Position numbers and translations under genes: made by a program
In this document: positions 1 through 4,531 of the stretch, in pieces
Layout of the letters: the number at the start of each line of letters is the position of its first letter
How positions within the stretch are numbered: position 1 is the first letter of the stretch
The notes under the pieces: model-generated
Seen by the model: only the letters and a program-made list of their open reading frames with translations
Database searches by the model: none
What the model was told of the DNA's origin: nothing
Assembly (NCBI GenBank): GCA_028691595.1
Contig: JAQUZA010000172.1
Coordinates: 1-6,752, forward strand
DNA from: Candidatus Rifleibacteriota bacterium
GTDB taxonomy: Bacteria; Muiribacteriota; Ozemobacteria; Ozemobacterales; Ozemobacteraceae
Direction of reading: 5' to 3'
Length of the DNA: 6,752 bases

Positions 1-437
1 TCATCCATAAGAATGCCGACAGTATCGAAAGTCTTGTTCTTGAGTTCTGCTTTTGAGCGGCTGGAAAGAGTTGGGCCAACGACGGCGCGGGCTTTCCATT
101 TACCAAGTTCTTTTGCAATCAGGTGCCCCTCAGTGCAATGATCGAACACGAGGTCCAGGTTGAATTCCTGGGCGATGCGGTAGGCTGTGATGATATCGTC
201 AGCCTGATGAGCATGTGCGCGTGCCTGAATTTTGCCTTCGATAAGCGGAATCATGGCTTCAAGTCTGATTTCGCGTTCTTTAAATTCTTTGGTCTTTTTG
301 CGTTTGAGGTAATCCTGGGCTTTCATCAGCCATTCCCGGATTACAGCTGCGGTACCCATGCGGGTGCTGGGAAATTTCTTCTGGTCGCCATAGACACGTT
401 TCGGATTTTCGCCGAAAGCGAATTTCATGCCGGAGCA

Positions 438-440
438 TTA
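438..440 (-). other. Premature in-frame stop codon (TAA) in the amidohydrolase
   Basis: Codons around it read V-I-K-stop-C-S-G-M-K-F-A-F-G-E-N-P-K. In relatives this stretch normally reads roughly V-I/L-K-x-P-A/S-G-M-K, so the stop replaces the variable x residue and the next codon (TGC, Cys) sits where Pro is usual. The base after TAA is T, a context that favours efficient termination, so readthrough would be poor. The nearest in-frame restart is an ATG at 428 with no Shine-Dalgarno. An ATG overlapping the stop (TAATG) is out of frame. Confidence 0.85.
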
Positions 441-770
441 TTTAATTACGGCATCTTCAGCAATATTACCGACCATTTTTACGATACAGCACTGGCCACC
501 AATCGGATTTGCAGACCCCGGGGTGATCATCGCCGTGGTTACGCCACCGGCCAGAGCATCTTTAAAGGCACGATCGCGCATTTTGAGAGCATCAAAAGCT
601 CTTACATGAGGGGTTGCAAGCCCGAATGATTCGTTAAAATCGGCATCATGCCAGCCCACACCTTCTTCTTCGAGACTGATATGTGTATGGGCATCGATAA
701 ACCCTGGAAGAATATACTTATCGCTACAGTCAATCGTCTGCCCTGCCGCTTCTGGCTTCTTTTTTGTGGG

Positions 771-792
771 GGGTAAGGCTTTACCCTTTTTT
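771..792 (+). terminator. Terminator-like hairpin inside the amidohydrolase, antisense orientation
   Basis: On the plus strand GGGTAA (771-776) pairs perfectly with TTACCC (781-786) around a GGCT loop and is followed directly by six T (787-792), which is the form of an intrinsic terminator. It lies within the DNA encoding the Lys/Pro-rich insertion of the amidohydrolase. In the sense (minus) direction the hairpin is followed by CCCACAAAAAA, not a U-tract, so it should not terminate the gene's own mRNA. It could stop antisense transcription coming from the left, or simply be a consequence of the repetitive insertion. Structure is seen; function is inferred. Confidence 0.4.
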
Positions 793-908
793 GCTTTGGC
801 GGAGGCAAGAATAATTTCGGTAATTTTACCTTTTTCAATGACAAGCTTTTCGAGTTCCTGAAATTTACCCTGGTAAAAAATATTACCTTTTTCTAGAACG
901 GTTTTCAT

Positions 909-914
909 GATGCT
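909..914 (-). promoter_or_regulatory. Ribosome binding site region of the amidohydrolase
   Basis: Minus-strand AAAGGGGAG just upstream of the ATG, with four bases (CATC) between GGGGAG and the start codon. It fixes the start at 908 and is the strongest Shine-Dalgarno in the window. The purine run itself extends a few bases further upstream, to about 921. Confidence 0.6.
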
Positions 915-1008
915 CCCCTTTCCTGGGTTACAAATTGGCTTTTAATCAATGCCTTAAGTGCACGGTGAGTACTTTACAGGGTCTCCTCACTCCTCTTTAA
1001 ACCGAGAG

Positions 1009-1038
1009 ATTATACTACCTGCGGGCTACATTTATCAA
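1009..1038 (-). promoter_or_regulatory. Sigma70-type promoter of the amidohydrolase gene
   Basis: On the minus strand a -35 box TTGATA (1033-1038) and a perfect -10 box TATAAT (1009-1014) are separated by 18 bp. The predicted transcription start is near 1002, giving a leader of about 94 nt before the ATG at 908. The leader contains a possible GTGAG/CTCAC stem (minus strand, about 990-965) with a long loop, too weak to call a riboswitch. The promoter being intact fits a recent loss of the gene. Confidence 0.65.
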
Positions 1039-1141
1039 GTTTTTTATTTCACGACCTGATAATTGCCACGATTTTTCAAAGGGAAAAATGCAAAGAATCT
1101 TTTGAAAGGCAGCTGAATGGCAAATTTCCCGGCTCGCACTC

Positions 1142-1170
1142 TTGACACTCCCCGGCCCGGTATCTATAAT
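1142..1170 (+). promoter_or_regulatory. Near-consensus sigma70 promoter of the lipoprotein gene
   Basis: Perfect -35 TTGACA (1142-1147) and perfect -10 TATAAT (1165-1170) with the optimal 17-bp spacer. The start of transcription is predicted at 1176-1178. The translation start is at 1188, so the leader would be only about 10-12 nt and the Shine-Dalgarno AAGG (1176-1179) would sit at the very 5' end of the mRNA. A GC-rich CCGGCCCGGTA occupies the spacer (1152-1162). Confidence 0.85.
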
Positions 1171-1187
1171 CATACAAGGTAATCAAA

Positions 1188-1547
1188 ATGAAACATTTTA
1201 TTCTGGTTTTTGCGGCTCTGGTTATTCTTGCAAGCACCACCGGTTGCGAGAAAAAGGAACTCCCCGAACAACCCCCGTCAACCGACCCAAGGGCAGGGCA
1301 GATATCGATGTCTCCCAGCCAGCAGGGCACTGTTGAAGCTTCAGGTTCCTCCCAGACATCTGCGCCAAGACTCTCAACCCTTGAACAGTCGCAAAAAGAG
1401 TATCTCGATGCCTACAATGAATATGTTCGTCTTCTTCGCGAAAGCGGGCCACAGACTATCGAGACTCTGCAGGCCCTGGCCATATACCAGAAAAAGTATC
1501 AGATTTTCCAGATGCTTCTCAAGGCTCAGGGCGATAAAAGCCCCTGA
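1188..1547 (+). CDS. Small putative lipoprotein of unknown function
   Basis: 119 residues; I do not recognise a family. Residues 1-20 are a lipoprotein signal: K2-H3, a hydrophobic stretch FILVFAALVILA (4-15), then STTGC with the lipidated Cys at 20. Thr at -3 of the lipobox is less usual than Leu, but Gly-Cys and the rest fit. The +2 residue is Glu, not Asp, so under the E. coli rule it would be sorted to the outer membrane. Residues 21-63 are a Pro/Ser/Thr/Gln-rich linker, and 64-115 form a predicted helical tail rich in Tyr, Gln and Leu (EYLDAYNEYVRLLRES, ALAIYQKKYQIFQMLLKAQ). The ATG has AAGG eight bases upstream and a near-consensus promoter immediately before it. It is monocistronic here, divergent from the amidohydrolase and convergent with the transporter. 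The linker-plus-helix build suggests an envelope tether or small complex subunit, but that is only a guess. Gene call strong, function unknown. Confidence 0.85.
   Translation: MKHFILVFAALVILASTTGCEKKELPEQPPSTDPRAGQISMSPSQQGTVEASGSSQTSAPRLSTLEQSQKEYLDAYNEYVRLLRESGPQTIETLQALAIYQKKYQIFQMLLKAQGDKSP
1526..1547 (+). other. Weak hairpin at the 3' end of the lipoprotein gene
   Basis: TCAGGGC (1526-1532) can pair with GCCCCTGA (1540-1547), with one bulged C and a 7-nt loop, ending exactly on the stop codon. No T-tract follows on either strand, so it is not a canonical intrinsic terminator. It is the only stem near the junction of the two convergent genes and might still protect or end transcripts. 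Confidence 0.25.
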
Positions 1548-1562
1548 CACCGGCCCGGTAAA

Positions 1563-2468
1563 TCAACTGCTTTTTTCAGTCAGCTGGTTTATTTTATAGA
1601 CAGCAAAAAACATTATCAGCCCGGCTATGAGCTGCACTGAAGTAATGGGCCGGTTAAAGCTCAACCACATTATCACCACCGAAGAAACCGGAAAAAACAA
1701 CTCGAGAATCGATGCCAGCGATGCTTTTACCCAGCGCAAACCGGCATAAAAAAAACTGGTTGCCAGGATTCCCGAAATGACCGCCATATAAACGATGCTG
1801 CCCAGCAGAGGGGTCTCACCCAGGCAGACGCGTTCAAATTCAAGACCGCCATTGACTGAAAAAGCCAGTAAAACGGTAAAAATGCCGCCCACCAGAAAAC
1901 GACAGCCGAGCACAAAATGCTGATCATATTTGCCAAGAAGCATTTTGCCCCAGATCGTGCCGCTGCCCCAGAAAAAAGCCGCGCCGACCGCGAAGAAAGC
2001 ACCTTTTGCCAAAGCCAGACCTTCGCCGGTAAATGGATTCGTCAGCCCGAATGAAACGAAATACGAACAGATGATAGCCAGCAAAGCCCAACCGAGAAAG
2101 GGCCTGGAAACCCTCTCACGCAAAACGAGCATACCAAGCAGAATGGTCATGACCGGTTGGAGCTTTTGCAATAGCACTGCCAGTGCCGGGTTAATGTAAT
2201 GAAAGGCCTGAGTGAAGCATAGAACGCCCAATGCCGACGCTCCGACCCCAACCCCCAAAAGCAATGCCAGATCACGCCGGGTAAGTCGCAAAAACTCACG
2301 TCTTTTAACAAAGAGCACCGGTAGAATAAGCACCAGATTTATCAGGTGCTCCCAGGCAATTAGAACGACAACCGGAAGACTCTTGATAATCGGATTACGA
2401 AAATAGAGATCTGTGCTGCGAAGAATGCCACAGATGGCGACAAGAAGGCCGGCAATACGGGGGTTCAT
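1563..2468 (-). CDS. EamA/DMT-family inner-membrane transporter
   Basis: 301 residues, the normal size for the drug/metabolite transporter superfamily (about 280-310, ten helices). Two EamA repeats are visible, about 3-140 and 152-295. Each ends with the typical helix pair: INPALAVLLQKLQPV (92-106) in the first half and KASLASILELFFPVSSVV (248-265) in the second, followed by short loops (RERVSRP, FNRPITS) and a final helix. Members move amino acids, nucleobases, sugars or other small metabolites, often outward; the substrate cannot be predicted here. The ATG at 2468 overlaps the upstream cyclase stop as ATGA (4 bp). There is no properly spaced Shine-Dalgarno (GAAG lies about 11 bases away), so translational coupling is likely. 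The unusual first loop, RSTDLYFRNP (17-26), replaces the more common Trp-Gly segment. It is the last gene of the operon and ends 15 bp from the convergent lipoprotein gene with no clear terminator. Family assignment is confident. Confidence 0.93.
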   Translation of the reverse strand: MNPRIAGLLVAICGILRSTDLYFRNPIIKSLPVVVLIAWEHLINLVLILPVLFVKRREFLRLTRRDLALLLGVGVGASALGVLCFTQAFHYINPALAVLLQKLQPVMTILLGMLVLRERVSRPFLGWALLAIICSYFVSFGLTNPFTGEGLALAKGAFFAVGAAFFWGSGTIWGKMLLGKYDQHFVLGCRFLVGGIFTVLLAFSVNGGLEFERVCLGETPLLGSIVYMAVISGILATSFFYAGLRWVKASLASILELFFPVSSVVIMWLSFNRPITSVQLIAGLIMFFAVYKINQLTEKSS

Positions 2469-4531
2469 GCCTGGTGATCTTCGCAGGCAAGGGTAGAGCG
2501 GTTTTTGCCCGCGCCTTTGCTCACATAAAGAGCTTTGTCTGCAGTTTTTATCAAAGATTCACGGTCATGCGAGTGAACAGGGTAGGATGAAACGCCGATA
2601 CTGACAGTTATTCTCAGTTCGCCACTGCTATGCGCCAGAGAAAGGGCAGCTATTCTTTCACGCAGGCGTTCTGCAGTCTGAAGAGCTTCTTCAGGGCGGG
2701 TCTCAGGCAGAATAACCGACATTTCTTCGCCACCATAACGGCAGGGAATATCTATGCCGGTTCGCACCGTTTCTTTTATGCTCTGGGCAACCTTTTGAAT
2801 GACTATGTCGCCAATCTGGTGTCCATAGGTGTCGTTGAATTTTTTAAAGTTATCAATATCAATCATTATAAGACTGAGAGTAAGACCATAGCGGCGTGCA
2901 CGCAGAAGTTCTTCTGAAAGACGGGCCTGAAAATAACGGTGCACAAAAAGGCGCGTCATGCCATCGGTGATCGACAGTTCGTAAAGCTTGTTGTTTTCGA
3001 TGGTCACAGCCGCCTGAGAGGCAATGAGATTAAGCAGCGAAAGGTCACTTTCGCGAAAATCTGTGCTGTTACGCTTGTTAACAATATTTATGACCCCAAT
3101 TGTGCCCTCTTTGAATTTAAGTGGAGAGCAGATCAGGCTTTTTATATCTTCGACCGGCATCAGGCTACCAAAATTGCGAAATCTTGAATCTTTAAAGCCC
3201 TCATTGCAGATCAGGCCCTGGCCGTCAAGCGCAACCTGGCCACAAACACCTTGCCCCAGGCGAATGGGGGTTCCGGAAAATACTCTGTATCTGCCGCCTG
3301 AAGCGACCTTGACCATCAATTCATCCGTCTGGTCATCGAGCAGCATTATTGAACCACGTTCTGCTTCAAGAACTTCAATAGCATGGGTTAAAACGAATTT
3401 AAGTAATTCTTCAGAATCTGAGAAAAAATTGACCGCATTGCTGATGGCAAAAAGAGTGTTCAATTCGCTCATTCGCTGCTCTTTGAGGTCTTTTTCCTGG
3501 CGGATGCTGATTACCATTTCACGAAAGTTTCGACTGAGCAGACCAATTTCATCACTTCGAGAAAGATCTGCCGTCGGGGAAAGGTCGCCTGCAGCCACCT
3601 TGGAAGTGCTTTCAGCAAGCAGGTTGATCGGGCTGGCAATGTGCCATGAAAGAACCGTACCCGTAACAAGAGCAAGTACAAGCCCAAGCAGGCCAAAAAT
3701 GATGAAGTCTCGTCGCATTGTCTGACCGAGAACGTTGTATTCTGAATCGGGCAGGGCGATTTCGAGTCTGATCGTTTCTGAAATTCTTCCTTTCAGAACT
3801 TCATCTCTCACAAAAAAGTGCGATTTTCCGAGAATTTCTGATTGGCCTGAGTTTACATCGGGATCTTCAGGAGATTTTCCGGTTTTTCGCCTGGCATAAA
3901 TATCCATCTGGCTGGTTAAAATTCGCTTGCCGGCGTAGAGAAGGGTATACTCGGCACCGGTCAGGCGCTTGAGCTTATCAGCAAAATCCCTGGGCAGGCG
4001 TTGCGCAAAAAGCACGTGCTGAGGCAATTCAGTCTTGAGCTTGGTAATCATTGCCGCGGCAAAGATCCAGGGTTCGTCAGCGATTACGAATAGATTAACA
4101 TTCAATGGGGTATGACACATGGCCGGAATAATTTTGGCCAGAGCTTCAGAAGGAGTGGTTCCTTCTTCTATCAGTATATTGCTGCGATTTTCAACAATGG
4201 CTATGTAATCGAGCCCAGACCTTATAAGTTCATACTGCATTAAAGGGACAGTAGCTGAGGCCGAAAAACCCATGCCGGCCAGAGTGTAAAAATCAAAATC
4301 GGCGACGGTTTTTGCCCTGATTTTGAGCGAGTCAAGCTGATCTTCAAGACTGTTTCGGAACAAAGAGCCGGCGTAGCCAAGATTGCGGTTCAGGTCCTGC
4401 CTTGCCACCAGTGAAATTCGTTCGAGGGTGACAGCCATGAGTATGGCGAGAGGAAGAACAAGAATAAGTGCAAAAAGCAGGAGAATCTTGAACTTAAGTT
4501 TGCGGCTGCGAAAAAAATCAATAAAGGGCAC
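2465..4531 (-). CDS. Transmembrane diguanylate cyclase: periplasmic sensor, HAMP, GAF, GGDEF
   Basis: 688 residues. It should convert two GTP to c-di-GMP in the cytoplasm in response to an extracytoplasmic signal. Order: TM1 about 15-36; periplasmic region 37-274, Cache-like by its long first helix and the strands around LDYIAIVENRSNIL and GAEYTLLYAGKRILTS; TM2 275-297; HAMP about 296-349 (P301, DEIG 327-330); coiled linker; GAF about 365-512; GGDEF about 518-680. The active-site motif is RYGGEEM (598-604), a GGEEF variant; D558 in MIDIDNFKKFND is the expected metal ligand and N566/D567 the guanine contact. The usual RxxD inhibitory site is disrupted: Thr591 occupies the Arg position, with Arg590 one residue early. 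The GTG start at 4531 is well supported because an in-frame TAG lies four codons upstream and the next Met (32) would remove TM1. It overlaps the upstream gene by 14 bp with a poorly spaced AGG, suggesting coupling. Domain calls are confident; the sensed ligand is unknown. Confidence 0.95.
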   Translation of the reverse strand: MPFIDFFRSRKLKFKILLLFALILVLPLAILMAVTLERISLVARQDLNRNLGYAGSLFRNSLEDQLDSLKIRAKTVADFDFYTLAGMGFSASATVPLMQYELIRSGLDYIAIVENRSNILIEEGTTPSEALAKIIPAMCHTPLNVNLFVIADEPWIFAAAMITKLKTELPQHVLFAQRLPRDFADKLKRLTGAEYTLLYAGKRILTSQMDIYARRKTGKSPEDPDVNSGQSEILGKSHFFVRDEVLKGRISETIRLEIALPDSEYNVLGQTMRRDFIIFGLLGLVLALVTGTVLSWHIASPINLLAESTSKVAAGDLSPTADLSRSDEIGLLSRNFREMVISIRQEKDLKEQRMSELNTLFAISNAVNFFSDSEELLKFVLTHAIEVLEAERGSIMLLDDQTDELMVKVASGGRYRVFSGTPIRLGQGVCGQVALDGQGLICNEGFKDSRFRNFGSLMPVEDIKSLICSPLKFKEGTIGVINIVNKRNSTDFRESDLSLLNLIASQAAVTIENNKLYELSITDGMTRLFVHRYFQARLSEELLRARRYGLTLSLIMIDIDNFKKFNDTYGHQIGDIVIQKVAQSIKETVRTGIDIPCRYGGEEMSVILPETRPEEALQTAERLRERIAALSLAHSSGELRITVSIGVSSYPVHSHDRESLIKTADKALYVSKGAGKNRSTLACEDHQA

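Larger units (their letters stand above)
1..908 (-). pseudogene. Amidohydrolase (imidazolonepropionase-like), interrupted by in-frame TAA, partial at left edge
   Basis: Metal-dependent amidohydrolase fold protein of the broad COG1228-like group; the substrate cannot be told from sequence. The ATG at 908 follows a strong Shine-Dalgarno GGGGAG four bases upstream. Residues 1-35 form the N-terminal beta-sandwich strands; LPGFIDAHTHISLEEEG (67-83) carries the HxH metal ligands H74 and H76; AGGVTTAMITPGSANPIGG (120-138) is typical of the family. Codon 157 is TAA (438-440). The same frame then stays open for 145 codons to the window edge and remains clearly homologous: GMKFAFGENPKRVYG, HAHQADDI (H232/H234, likely metal ligands), FDHCTEGH (H257, H262) and VGPTLSSRSKAEL. 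The family runs about 380-460 residues, so the C-terminus lies outside the window. Residues 36-56 are an unusual Lys/Pro/Ala-rich segment before the HxH strand. Interpretation: recent nonsense mutation or sequence error; the 156-residue product alone lacks most of the barrel and should be inactive. The frame and homology are firm; pseudogene status is likely, not certain. Confidence 0.82.

Noticed and set aside
430..438. TAATG overlap as a sign of two coupled half-genes
   Set aside because: The overlapping ATG is out of frame and leads to a short frame without homology; the real continuation is in the same frame as the stop.
438..440. Genome-wide reassignment of UAA or programmed readthrough
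   Set aside because: No other in-frame TAA occurs in about 1,800 codons of the neighbouring genes, the base after TAA favours termination, and no stimulatory stem is evident just downstream.
123..629. Plus-strand open frame of 168 codons
   Set aside because: It lies antisense to the amidohydrolase, whose minus-strand frame carries clear family motifs through the same bases. Its translation shows no recognisable domain.
909..1002. Riboswitch in the amidohydrolase leader
   Set aside because: Only one weak 5-bp stem with a long loop is visible; no known riboswitch core or terminator/anti-terminator pair was recognised.
3024..3725. Plus-strand open frame of 233 codons
   Set aside because: It is a Ser/Arg-rich shadow of the GAF/HAMP part of the diguanylate cyclase, with no ribosome binding site of note and no domain pattern.
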